In this document: in pieces, positions 43,575 through 53,382 of the stretch
Numbering within the stretch: the stretch's first letter is position 1
Layout: each line of letters begins with the position of its first letter
Assembly: GCA_021927905.1 (NCBI GenBank)
Contig: BLLK01000022.1
Span: 2,294,001 to 2,358,000, forward strand
Source: Chaetoceros tenuissimus
Lineage: Eukaryota; Bacillariophyta; Thalassiosirophyceae; Chaetocerotales; Chaetocerotaceae
Length of the DNA: 64,000 bases
Reading direction: 5' to 3'
Notes under the pieces: generated by a model
What the model saw: the letters and a program-made list of their open reading frames with translations, nothing else
The model's database searches: none
What the model was told of the DNA's origin: nothing
Position numbers and translations under genes: made by a program

Positions 43575-45346
43575 ATGCGAAGAAGAAACAACAACAATGG
43601 TATAGTTCATCTGGACGATGGAGGAGCGGCAAAAAGTAGTGTCAGAAGAAATCGAAGACGTCGCAAAAATATGGTGGAAAAAGTAATCTTTCCCATCATC
43701 ATCATTGCATTTGTTGTATTTGTGATACGACACAGTAGTTCCATAGCGACCCAACGACAAAAGGCGCGAAAGATAGTCAATGGCTTTATGCGAGAGCAAC
43801 GACAAGATGGAACCAATGATGACGATCCCAATGACTATCCAACTGCGGAACAATACAAATATTCAGAAGATCACCAACATCGATGGGCAAAGGAAAGTAT
43901 CTTGCCTCCTCCTTCTGGACAAAAAGATTGGGCCATAAACTTTTTTGTAGCATCACGGAATAAAATCAAGAAATCTGATTTTAAACTGGCATATGGGAAG
44001 AAAATGTTGGAATGGGAAGATGAATCTCAGAATATACAAGATCGGCCGCCTTTAGTAGACTACACCAAACATTCCTATGCCTATCCTGAGATTATCTCAG
44101 AACCTCCAAGGGGTGGATCCTATCCACCCATGGATACTCTAGGCAATCTTTTGAAAAAATGGCCACAAAATAATTATGATAATCCTCCAGATGTGATTGA
44201 AGAAAAACTTCAACATTTTGATTTCAATGATGCGAAACAGTTGGAAATTGCAAAACTCTATCGAGATTTAGAATTTCCTTTTAAACTTACAAATGTACCA
44301 GAGTTGATTACGGCAAATGCAAAATGGACTGACGAATATTTATCTTTTCATTTTGATCGAAAAAGAAAGGCCCTGCGCAATGTAGAAAATACTGAACTGA
44401 ATGAAAAATATGGTCATATTCCACCATCGGATGGTCATTGTCAGGAGTCAATCGATAGTTTTTTCGCATTCTTTACTCAAAGAAATTGGAATATAAAGAC
44501 AATGGGTGCTCCTCCTACCAAGGATACTGACTTTACTTATGCGAGGTGGGCTAAACATGCAAGGTATGCAGACTCAGTGCGATTGCCACACACAAAGAAA
44601 CATTACTATTGGCAATCTGGAGCACCTGCTGCTGAGAGAAAGATCCCAAAAGATCAATGGACGATGATTAGTGTTGATTTACCTTCTTTTTCAGATCCAG
44701 AACCTAATTTCATAAGTTTCAATCCCAAAGAATCAAAAGGAATACAATGTAGGATGGGCGAAAGAGGCGTCACTGCCGCTACACATTACGACGGAGGAAG
44801 AAATATGGTTGGAATGATTACAGGTGCAAAACGATATATTTTAGCACCGCCGCTGGAATGCCCAAAGGTGAGAACAATTTTGACTTCTATCACAAATACT
44901 TCCATTTTTCACAAAAGATGAGTGTCTGATATTTTTTTCGCATTTTAGCTTGGTATTGTTACAGAAAAAAAGCACCCTACATTTAGACATTCCTTATTGA
45001 ATTTTGACCATATTAATCTACTGGATAAACCTGAATCCAAGGTAAGTCTGTTCAATGATGATGATTTTTCCAATTCAGAATATTATTCATCAAGCCTTCT
45101 TGTATCTCTACTTTTTAGACAATGCCAAAGTCAGAACGTGAATGGTTAGAACTGGCCAAGGATAGTAAGGCAGTCGAGACTGTGTTGAAAGCAGGAGAAA
45201 TATTGTACATTCCTTCGCATTGGTTCCATTACATTACCTCACTGCAAAAGAGCGCTCAGTGCAATGTGAGGTCAGGTCGTGAATTCAATGGCAGTCCAGA
45301 GTGGGGTTCCAGTGAAGACGTTTTAAAATGTGTAGGAGAAGCGTAG
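43575..45346 (+). CDS. Membrane-anchored JmjC/cupin_8-type dioxygenase-like protein
   Basis: Three exons: 43575-44867, 44949-45041 and 45119-45346, introns of 81 and 77 bp (GTGAGA...TAG, GTAAGT...TAG), both phase 0; 537 aa. A basic N-terminus is followed by one transmembrane segment (about residues 36-52, VIFPIIIIAFVVFVI), so a type II orientation is likely, in ER/Golgi. The catalytic cupin has HYD near 404-406 (ATHYDGGRN), a Lys after GAKRYILAPP, and a distal HWFH (His about 499) in exon 3. The HxD...H triad is the Fe(II) site of JmjC/cupin_8 2-oxoglutarate oxygenases. The substrate is unknown; lumenal protein hydroxylation is conceivable. It is convergent with GPCR-like gene B. Confidence 0.75.
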
Positions 45347-45451
45347 AAGTATTCACAGCAGTATCAAGATCTTTGTACATACTTATAATCAGCCAAATAT
45401 AAAGGTTTACAACTGTTGCTCTAAAACATATCACTCTTATTATTTTAGATT

Positions 45452-46945
45452 CTATGGCGAAGCCTTCCCAGTGTCATCACTAAATGCATCTTGAACTTCC
45501 TTGTCATGCGAACTTCTACCAGTACGAACTGGTGTTACTATAGAAGCTGCAGATTCTTGTATGGATGACTCCAGAGAAATATCTTTCATACTTTGGCCAA
45601 TGGATTCATGGATTGGTGATTCGTAAGAGAGAAGATCGTTCCCACTTTGACAATTACTCTGGTGTTCTATTGAACCAGAAATGTTCGAAAGTCCATATTG
45701 TCCCAGGGAGAGATTGGCATTTCGTGAATCACACCCAGAAGGAAACATTTCTAAAGAGCCAGATACATTACGACTGACTGGATCTTCTGGACCAATATCT
45801 GGGTATTGATCAATGTATGCCGGCGCTTCAGATGATTCTTTGATATCAGTAGGTTTATCAAGGAACATAACATCGAGATTTGAAACTAAAGCTTGGTCAT
45901 CCATGGCGCGTGGCACGAAAAATACAATACGCAAAGCTTCATCAAGTCCAATATCAGGATCGCATATCCGAATGGCGAAAAGTTTCTGTATTACAAATAT
46001 GATGAGATTAAAAACACCTTGAAGTGGCTGGAATATCATTCTCAATATTCCTAAAATTGCACTCTTATCTTCATATCCCATGGATGTACGAATATCTTCC
46101 ATCGCACTAAATGCGTAAGTCAAGAAAAATGCTGTTATATACAAACCTGCTTGGAAGGTGACAATCTTATACTGCTCTACTGCTTGTATCAAAGCTTCAT
46201 GATTTTGATCAGACGAAGATGATGTATGACTTTCTTCTTCTTTTGATTTATCATTGATAATCCTTTCCATCTTACGTTTCATTCTATAAAATTTGTCGAC
46301 GAGAAGACCCATGATAATGACAATGGTACAAAAGCTAGTACCCAAAGTCAATCTATATACTAAATGAAATGATCCTCTATTGCTTCCAGATTCACCTCGA
46401 CAATCAGGATTCGTCTCTTTTGTACAATTCATTGGATAAGAGTACGGAACACAGAACGGATCTGTTGGACTTGGGTTTATGATATCACCTTTATTGAACG
46501 CCCCAATAGTAAGTCCAATGGATATACCTAGACTCAGTAGGCATAAAACAGGCTCTACACGAATGAAAAAGTTTTTATCATCCATTCCAAACCTCAATCT
46601 AAGCAAATAGTATATGTGCAGGATACCATTTACCAAAAAGAGAAACCCGTTTCCAAATAAATATATTAAACCTTGAGCGTTACATGAAGCTGCTGTTCCA
46701 TAGGAGGGAGTCTCGAATGGATATATCACATCTTTCGGCATAGGCAATGTTGTCGATGCTATGGCTAGCGATGTAATAATATCAGCTAAACTTATCAGTA
46801 GCATGATCCTGTGATACGGTGAGTGAATATTTGTATTTGACCGTAGTATTATAGATATGATTAGTGTCGAACATAGACATGATGATAGGCCAGTAGTTGC
46901 AGCAAGTACAGATGCTGTCTTTGTGAAGTAGAATGATTCAATCAT
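45452..46945 (-). CDS. GPCR-like seven-transmembrane protein B
   Basis: 497 aa from ATG 46945, single exon. Seven hydrophobic segments (for example SVLAATTGLSSCLCSTLIIS, ILHIYYLLRLRF, GLYITAFFLTYAFSA) with PLQGVFNLIIFVIQ in the last. Same PMPK motif after TM2, the same SCNAQG extracellular Cys, and an NCTKETNPDCRGESG loop comparable to that of protein A at 30626-32239. The third intracellular loop is charged, and the tail of about 150 residues is Ser-rich. A and B are paralogs 13 kb apart, in opposite orientation and with different intron content (B lacks the intron of A). Likely a plasma-membrane receptor with unknown ligand. The ATG at 46945 is the first true start in frame. Confidence 0.7.
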   Translation of the reverse strand: MIESFYFTKTASVLAATTGLSSCLCSTLIISIILRSNTNIHSPYHRIMLLISLADIITSLAIASTTLPMPKDVIYPFETPSYGTAASCNAQGLIYLFGNGFLFLVNGILHIYYLLRLRFGMDDKNFFIRVEPVLCLLSLGISIGLTIGAFNKGDIINPSPTDPFCVPYSYPMNCTKETNPDCRGESGSNRGSFHLVYRLTLGTSFCTIVIIMGLLVDKFYRMKRKMERIINDKSKEEESHTSSSSDQNHEALIQAVEQYKIVTFQAGLYITAFFLTYAFSAMEDIRTSMGYEDKSAILGILRMIFQPLQGVFNLIIFVIQKLFAIRICDPDIGLDEALRIVFFVPRAMDDQALVSNLDVMFLDKPTDIKESSEAPAYIDQYPDIGPEDPVSRNVSGSLEMFPSGCDSRNANLSLGQYGLSNISGSIEHQSNCQSGNDLLSYESPIHESIGQSMKDISLESSIQESAASIVTPVRTGRSSHDKEVQDAFSDDTGKASP

Positions 46946-47492
46946 TTTCGGTGAGTACAATGAAGTCTGCTGTGCTGTTTGTCTAGATCAAAGAGTAAAT
47001 ACTCCAATTGAAAAAATTAGAGAAGGCGGCTTCTGTATTTTGATAGGTCCGTCAGTTGTTATTGTTTGCCACAGCTGGAATAGATCTCAACTAAAACCAA
47101 AGGGCTAGACTAATGGTTATGATGCTATGCTAGAAGTAACAACAAAAGTATGTGTGGTTCAAGGGTATGGCGTAAGTATGGTGAGTACCGTTATATTTCA
47201 AAGTAATGACAGTTTATTGTTTATTGACTAACTGGAAAAGGTTAGCCTTCCTTTTCAAGTCAGTACGGTACTCGTAAGTACCTACTCACTCTCTGGCTAA
47301 AGTAAAGAAATAGTCCCGTTTCTAGATATCAATTTTGCAAAAGAGGAACATGGTACAACAAGTAATGAAAAGATTCGATTCCAACAGACAAACCAATTCA
47401 AAGTTCACACTGTAGAGAAAACAAATAAATATTTTTTAGAATTAGAAAAATTAAAGCCTTGGCGACTTGCAACCTTCTTCCTCTGCTCATCA
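46946..47492. other. Intergenic
   Basis: No gene or repeat recognised. The 3' UTR of ubiquilin occupies the right part. Confidence 0.45.
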
Positions 47493-49274
47493 CTAATCAT
47501 TCTTCTTTTCTGTCGCATTTTTTGGTGTTGCGTCTTCTTCATTCGAATTGTCGGATGGAGGAGATGATACTTGTGATTCATCGTTAGCACTGTCTGATGG
47601 CGCAGGGGCTGCTGCCCATGGGTTACTACTCACCGATGGGACAGAAGACGCCGCAGAACTCTGCTGCTGATATGGTGCTGGTGGATTTGTAAGAAGCAAA
47701 TCAATAGCTCGATTGACATTTCCATGTGTCTGAAGCAATGCTGAAATATTGACTGGATTATCATCAAATCCCATATCATTCAAAGATTGCAATTGCATTC
47801 GAAATCTTTGCTCAGGTGGTACAGGATTGGAGTTAAAATTGCCACCAGAGTTTTGGAGGGAAGTCGATTGCATCTGATTCAACATGGTCGAAAAGTCCAA
47901 TCCAGCATTACCATTGGATGAAGGAATACCATTACCCAATCCCATCCCTTGCATAGAATTTTGCATTTGCATCATGGATCTCAAATTGTTTGGATCCATC
48001 ATGGTTCTCATGAAGTCAGGATTGTTAAACATTTGTGCAACTTGCGGATTGGCTTGTGTCATTTGTTGAAGCATTGGATTAGAGCTCATGATATTTTGCA
48101 TCATTTGGGGATTCGACATGAGATCATTCATCATTTGACTAATCATTGGATTTTCAAGCATTTGTATGGTTTGTTCCATGTTTGGCATCTGACCATTTCC
48201 ACCCGCTCCCATGTTGGCCCAAGGATTAGAATTATTATTGCCATTGTTTGCTCCTCCCATCATGGCTGCAAATGGATTCGCTGCTGGAGTGGAAGAGTTG
48301 GAAGAGTTGGAAGAAGGAGTATTGCTATTGGTAGTTGAAGAATTAGAAGAAGAAGAAGATGCCCATGGATTCGGCATTGCAGCTCCTGCTGCACCGCGAT
48401 TTGCATTTTCGGAAGTAGAAGCATTCGTCGTACTAGTACTACTGTTGTCTCTACCACCATTCACCATGGCATCCATCATTGGTGCTTGAACATCTTCATA
48501 CATGTTTCTCAAAGCGTTGAAGCCACCTGGCATATTTTCAATCTGACTCAATGCTAAATCCTGGTTTCTCATCATATTTCTCATTGCAGATGGGTCCCTC
48601 ATCATTTCCATAGATCTTCGCATAAGTTCAGGATCGTCCAACATGTGTCGAAGTTCTGGGTTAGAATCTAGTAGTTGACGCATTTGCGGATTATTTTCCA
48701 TCATGGAACGCATGAAATCAGGATTATTGGTAAGACTTTGCATCATTGGACTGTTCATAATGGCTGACATTTGTTCAGGATTATTCATGAGTTCTTCCAT
48801 GTTGGGAGGAGCGCCGAACAAAGGGTTATTGTCGTTCCCGTTGTTCATATTCATATCTCCCATCATATTCATCATAGAAAATGGATCAAAAGAGTTTTGA
48901 TTTGAATTTCCTCCACTTGCGGTATTTGTAGGTTGTCCAGAAGTATTTGTTGCCGGTGCAGATTGTACAGGGGATGGACTTGTAGTAGACACAGGAGCAG
49001 GAGCTGGTGCAGCAGAAGCCTTTTTTGCAGAACTTTTTACCAGATGGATAGTATGACTGTTATCAGTGATGCCATAGTCACTGCATGATTTGGAGTCATC
49101 ATTCAATATTCTTCCCTTGTGGATTAGTCTTTGCCTTTCTACAGCACAGTTTCCACTATTTGAGTCATTTGCGATAATCTGCTTGATTTGTGTCATGGTA
49201 GAAGAAGATGATGCTTTGATTTCAAAGACTTTTCCTGTCGACATTCGAATTTTAATGCTGATTTCCATTTTCAT
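47493..49274 (-). CDS. Ubiquilin / DSK2-type ubiquitin receptor
   Basis: 593 aa, single exon. UBL domain at about residues 3-78 (MEISIKIRMSTGKVFEIKAS... IHKGRILNDD). Repeated STI1-like Met/Asn-rich units follow (MNNPEQMSAIMNSPMM, NPQMMQNIMSSNPMLQQM), with Asn/Ser/Gly-rich linkers between and a C-terminal UBA domain at about 510-555 (QLQSLNDMGFDDNPVNISAL). This is the ubiquilin/Dsk2 order: it shuttles ubiquitylated clients to the proteasome and chaperones membrane-protein precursors. The minus-strand start codon lies only about 8 bp from the helicase remnant that runs divergently, so the gene's promoter and 5' UTR must sit in that remnant, or the true 5' end differs. A second ATG two codons downstream is possible. 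Confidence 0.92.
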   Translation of the reverse strand: MKMEISIKIRMSTGKVFEIKASSSSTMTQIKQIIANDSNSGNCAVERQRLIHKGRILNDDSKSCSDYGITDNSHTIHLVKSSAKKASAAPAPAPVSTTSPSPVQSAPATNTSGQPTNTASGGNSNQNSFDPFSMMNMMGDMNMNNGNDNNPLFGAPPNMEELMNNPEQMSAIMNSPMMQSLTNNPDFMRSMMENNPQMRQLLDSNPELRHMLDDPELMRRSMEMMRDPSAMRNMMRNQDLALSQIENMPGGFNALRNMYEDVQAPMMDAMVNGGRDNSSTSTTNASTSENANRGAAGAAMPNPWASSSSSNSSTTNSNTPSSNSSNSSTPAANPFAAMMGGANNGNNNSNPWANMGAGGNGQMPNMEQTIQMLENPMISQMMNDLMSNPQMMQNIMSSNPMLQQMTQANPQVAQMFNNPDFMRTMMDPNNLRSMMQMQNSMQGMGLGNGIPSSNGNAGLDFSTMLNQMQSTSLQNSGGNFNSNPVPPEQRFRMQLQSLNDMGFDDNPVNISALLQTHGNVNRAIDLLLTNPPAPYQQQSSAASSVPSVSSNPWAAAPAPSDSANDESQVSSPPSDNSNEEDATPKNATEKKND

Positions 49275-49281
49275 GTATCAA

Positions 49282-50832
49282 GTGAGTGCTGTTGCAATTT
49301 GTTATATTCATTCTCTATTTTGTATTGACATTGATGACCCAACAAAAGAACTCTCTCAATACAAAAAAGAAAAACTATTTCAATTGTTGAGAAACGTGCT
49401 GCTTCTTGTTATAGATGAACGTAGCATGCTTAGTTTGGAACTTCTCAATGCAATCTCCAGAAATTGTAGTGAATTTGCACATGGTACAGGTAATACTGAA
49501 GAAATATTTGGTGGAATCCCAGTTATTCTTATTTTAGGCGATGACAGTCAATTGCCACCAGTCAAAAAGCTTGGAGCCTTTGATCTATTCTCAAAAACAG
49601 GTTTTAAAAATGATGCCATGACTGGATCCGACTTGAAAGGAGCACAAATACTTGAGTCAACTGTTCAACAAGTCAAATCATTACGACAAGTCAAGAGAAT
49701 AGTTCCTAATCAGGAAATGTTGCAAGAAATCAATGAAACTCTTAGAACAAAGTCTGGGTTGACAAAAGACCAGAGTATGGCGATTTGTAGATTGAACTTA
49801 GATAACGAAGACATTACAAAAGAACGCAGACTCCAAATCAAAGACAAGGCTCTATTCGTCTACACGACCAAGGAAGAGGTATTCACACATAATGAACAGG
49901 AACTGCGAGAAATTGTAGACAAGACAAATCCATTGATGGAATTTCCATATCAATTGCACAAAACTCCAAAATCAAAGTTAGACAAACCAATCAAATCTCA
50001 TTTCAAATTGACAACTTTAATTGAAGCAAAGACGGTACTGACGAGAGGAGCGAGGGTTTCACTAACAACAAACAAATGTCCTTTACAGGGATTATTTAAT
50101 GGGTCATTGGGAACAGTGATTGATATTCGCTTTGCTAAAGGAGAAAGTCCATTGACTGGGAACTTGCCTTTGTTTGTAATTGTAGATTTTGACAATTACT
50201 GTGGTCCACCTTGGGACAACCGATACCCAACATATGTTCCAGTTCCAATTCAAACATTGCTAGAAAATAGATCAAAATGCAATCTCAGATGTTGTGAAAT
50301 GAAATATGTTCCATTAGAAATTGCATTTGCAAGAACTTTACATAAAGTTCAAGGTCAATCAATAGGAGAAGGGCATCCGGTTACAATAATGGTTTTTAAT
50401 CCAGGTAAAACAGCATTCGAAGGGAACAATCCAGGCTTACTGTACACTGGAATAAGTAGAGCTACCTCAATGGGAACAAATGACGTCAACAATTCTGCTA
50501 TTTATTTCAATTATGAAAGCAAGTTTAAACTTTACACAAGAATACGTGAAATACACCACAAAAGAAAAAGTGTGAAGCGGAAATTGGACAATGAAAATGC
50601 TAATGAGTTTGTAGAACCACAACTAACAAATGAAATATACACGAAAGTCAAAAAGAGGAAATTTTGGACGATGTTTTTAGATCAAAAAGAATCTCTCACT
50701 AATTTGAACACAACAGATGATGAACGAACGAACATATTGCAGTGGTTAAATCAAAAACAAGCCAATGTTACTTGTCAAGAAAACTTGTATCAAATTGTTA
50801 GAAACCATTCGAAACGGTATAAAGCTAATTAA
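49282..50832 (+). pseudogene. 5'-truncated PIF1-like helicase fragment
   Basis: An open frame of about 516 codons starts in the middle of helicase homology: YIHSLF (the motif Ia region), Walker B LLLVIDERSML, GDDSQLPP, then C-terminal motifs (FARTLHKVQGQSIGEG and LLYTGISRATS). All match PIF1-family DNA helicases such as those carried by Helitrons and related repeats. Walker A and everything before it are missing, and no start codon precedes the homology except in sequence antisense to ubiquilin. The frame is otherwise intact and stop-free, so the truncation looks recent. The last 100 residues are Lys/Asn-rich and do not resemble a helicase. Most likely a mobile-element remnant; expression is unlikely without a start. 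Confidence 0.75.
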
Positions 50833-50863
50833 ATTGAATATATAAATAGGATCAAAAAAACAT

Positions 50864-51041
50864 TACGAATGTAGCTTGTATTGGAAACCTTGAAATATGA
50901 ATACCATATTTGAGACTTGTGAATACAGCTTGTATTGGAAAACTTGAAATACTACGAATGTAGCTTGAATTGGAAACCTTGAAAAAAGAATACCCAATTT
51001 GAGACGTGTCAATACAGCTTGTATTGGAAAACATGAAATAT
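50864..51041. repeat. 89-bp tandem repeat, two units with internal subrepeats
   Basis: tacgaatgtagctt begins at 50864 and again at 50953, exactly 89 bp apart, with high identity across the unit. Inside each unit the block agcttgtattggaaa...cttgaaa occurs twice. It starts 32 bp after the helicase stop, so it may belong to the same mobile element. Confidence 0.85.
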
Positions 51042-51384
51042 CTCAAAATAATTTTGAGTTATTCACACTTCTCTTACCCCTCCCCTTTCATACCTCTTTT
51101 CTGTCCCTCTTCTCTCCCCTTCTTTCTCTTCCAATTCCCTCCCACCCCGCCCCACACCTACGTCACCCCCCTCCAGTTTATTCATTACATGTTTCATTCA
51201 TGAATATTCTCTCTCTCTTCATTTATAAGATGTAACCTGACTACAACTTGGAACGAATATCTTTTATCTGAATCATGCTCATCTCTCATCTCTTTTTCTT
51301 CCATCTTCCATCAGCTTCTTCTCTCTAAGTTTTACTCAGACACTCTAATCAAAGCCGTTGATTTGTTTTAACGGTTCATCGAAG

Positions 51385-51392
51385 TGACGTCA
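51385..51392. promoter_or_regulatory. Palindromic CRE TGACGTCA
   Basis: A perfect CRE/bZIP palindrome, 226 bp upstream of the ATG at 51618. CRE-type elements mediate CO2/cAMP-responsive transcription in Phaeodactylum. Regulation here is inference from the motif and position. Confidence 0.35.
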
Positions 51393-51617
51393 TTGAGACA
51401 CATCTTTTCTTCGCACGCTCAGTCAGCCATCACACAGCGAGCAATGAAAATGCCGCCTTCCTCTTCACTTTTTTGTAATTCAATTGTGCATTGAAACAAT
51501 TTCAATTCACCATTGAACAGAACTAGGGTATAGCGCAGTCGCCTGCATCTGAAGAAGGAGTAAACAAAACGCTTGTCATCTATCACTTCATTTAGAGCAA
51601 CATCACAGCAAACAAAA

Positions 51618-53315
51618 ATGTCAAAATTTAGGACGAGTCAAAGATACTTGAGTATCTTTGCTGCTTTCCTCATCACTGCAAAAACTTATGCACTGATTTC
51701 ATCGCCTAGCAGAAACAGTATTCAGCAAAACCAAGTATATAAATATGAAAGACATCAACAATTAAAAATGGCAAAGTCAAATACATGGACCAACTCCGTA
51801 GGTTCATCTGCACTGACATCCGTTGAAAACCTTGCTCAGTCTGTCACAAGAGCGAATGAAGATCCATACACACCCTTATCCAAACGAAAAGAAGAAGTAT
51901 CACCAGACCGTGGAACTGGAAATACAGCACCAGTTTTTCGTAACAGTGACACAAGTCCAAAAGCATATAATAAGAATCAAAATCGTAAAGTTGTCCAGTC
52001 GGCATTGGAATCTTTGGAAAGGGATATGCAGCTTTTAGACAATATCACTGCTGAAAAGCCACAATTGAGTCAACTTGAAATAACTTTGTTAACAGTAAGT
52101 GTGGCGTTGAGTGGATCAGGGCCATTGTTTTTTCCTGCGGAACAAGGGTATAAAATTGCAGAAGTACTTGCTCCTGCGTGTGCTGCTTTTAGTGCTGCAA
52201 TTGGAATTGGAGCGGAATATACTGGAAAAGTTGCTGTTGCAGATGGAAAAGAGGTTGCGGCATGTACTTTGCAATGTGCAGCAGAGTCAGAAGCACTCTT
52301 GGCAAAAGCTGAACGAGTCAAGGCTGTTTCTCCGCTTTGTGTAGGGATTAGTGCTACTGCAGCGACTTTGTCTCTTGTTGCACCGGTTGTTGTTGAGAGT
52401 TTTTCAAAAGCTATTGGAGCAACATCTGGAACTCCTTTCAGAGTTATGAATGAATTTTATTTACTGAGTCCTTTGGTGGGGGTATTGTCTGCTGCAGTTG
52501 CAAGTCTTTCCTTACAGGAGACAAGACAATTTGCAAGTAGAGCTATCAGTGTTGGAAATAGACGTTTTGCAAAGTCAGGTTTAGTTGGAAGAACTTGGTT
52601 GAGTCTTTCAGAGCAGATTGAACAAGGAACCATAAAAACTACTGAAAGATGGAAGTCTTTTGCATGGAATGTATTGCCTGCTCCAATTATTGGATCTTTG
52701 ATTCCAGGAGAATTAAGTACCAAAGCTGTTATTGTTTCGGCTTTTGCTGCAGCACAATGTGCATATTTCTTGGCTGAAAGTGAAAGTGCGTTGGCTCGTG
52801 GAACTGACGCTGTGGCGTTGAAAAGTCGTAGTGCTGCGGTGGCTGATACTTATGCGAATCAGGGTTCCAGATCAGCAGCAATTTTACCATTTACCAGTGC
52901 ATTGAGTTCATTGTGTGCAGCTGCAACAGCTGCAATTGTGGAACTACCATGGTTAGAATCCTTGGCTGCTATTGGTGGTGTGAAGGGGGCTGTCGCGTCA
53001 GCAGGATTAGTCAGTTTCTTCCCTTTTACAGCTAGTCTTTTTGCTGCGGCTGCCTCAGTATCAAAAGCACGCTGTGAAGTTGATAGTGAAGCAGCAATTC
53101 AAGCAGCTTCGACTTTAGCGTTAGAGTACGATGAAGATGATGATCCAATTTTGCAACCTTTCACAGGTGTTATTGATCTTATTAGAGTTACAGTCTCGAC
53201 AAGCTGGAAAAGTTTCAAAATGTCTAGGTTATCAAGAAATGTACTTCAGCCAATCGCATCTAGATTAAAAAGTATCTTTCGAAGAAGCAATAATGGCGGT
53301 GAAGAAACTGCCTAG
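51618..53315 (+). CDS. Ala-rich multi-spanning membrane protein, plastid-targeted or secretory
   Basis: 565 aa from ATG 51618, chosen because MSKFRTSQRYLSIFAAFLITAKTYALIS is a good signal sequence (YAL-I resembles but does not match a plastid ASAF site). A hydrophilic segment (about 30-165) is followed by about 8 Ala/Leu-rich hydrophobic stretches separated by charged helices. Two halves look duplicated: each has an Ala-rich hydrophobic helix, then a long helix with EAALLAKAERVKAVSP- or ALKSRSAAVADTYANQG-like sequence, then another hydrophobic helix. The C-terminal tail is basic (SRLKSIFRRSN). I do not recognise a named family. It could be an envelope or thylakoid protein conserved in algae. 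A CRE lies 226 bp upstream. Confidence 0.7.
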   Translation: MSKFRTSQRYLSIFAAFLITAKTYALISSPSRNSIQQNQVYKYERHQQLKMAKSNTWTNSVGSSALTSVENLAQSVTRANEDPYTPLSKRKEEVSPDRGTGNTAPVFRNSDTSPKAYNKNQNRKVVQSALESLERDMQLLDNITAEKPQLSQLEITLLTVSVALSGSGPLFFPAEQGYKIAEVLAPACAAFSAAIGIGAEYTGKVAVADGKEVAACTLQCAAESEALLAKAERVKAVSPLCVGISATAATLSLVAPVVVESFSKAIGATSGTPFRVMNEFYLLSPLVGVLSAAVASLSLQETRQFASRAISVGNRRFAKSGLVGRTWLSLSEQIEQGTIKTTERWKSFAWNVLPAPIIGSLIPGELSTKAVIVSAFAAAQCAYFLAESESALARGTDAVALKSRSAAVADTYANQGSRSAAILPFTSALSSLCAAATAAIVELPWLESLAAIGGVKGAVASAGLVSFFPFTASLFAAAASVSKARCEVDSEAAIQAASTLALEYDEDDDPILQPFTGVIDLIRVTVSTSWKSFKMSRLSRNVLQPIASRLKSIFRRSNNGGEETA

Positions 53316-53382
53316 ATTAGTGAATGTACTAGCTAGTTCTAAAGTAATTGATCTTAAAATCACTACCGCGTTGTATCCATTT

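Larger units (their letters stand above)
50833..51617. other. Intergenic with tandem repeat, CT-rich tract and CRE
   Basis: Contains the 89-bp repeat (50864-51041), a pyrimidine-rich stretch from about 51066 to 51180, and TGACGTCA at 51385. Probably the helicase 3' flank followed by the promoter/5' UTR of the gene at 51618. Confidence 0.55.

Noticed and set aside
49090-49281. N-terminal 64 codons of the open frame leading into the helicase
   Set aside because: They are antisense to ubiquilin coding sequence and show no helicase similarity.
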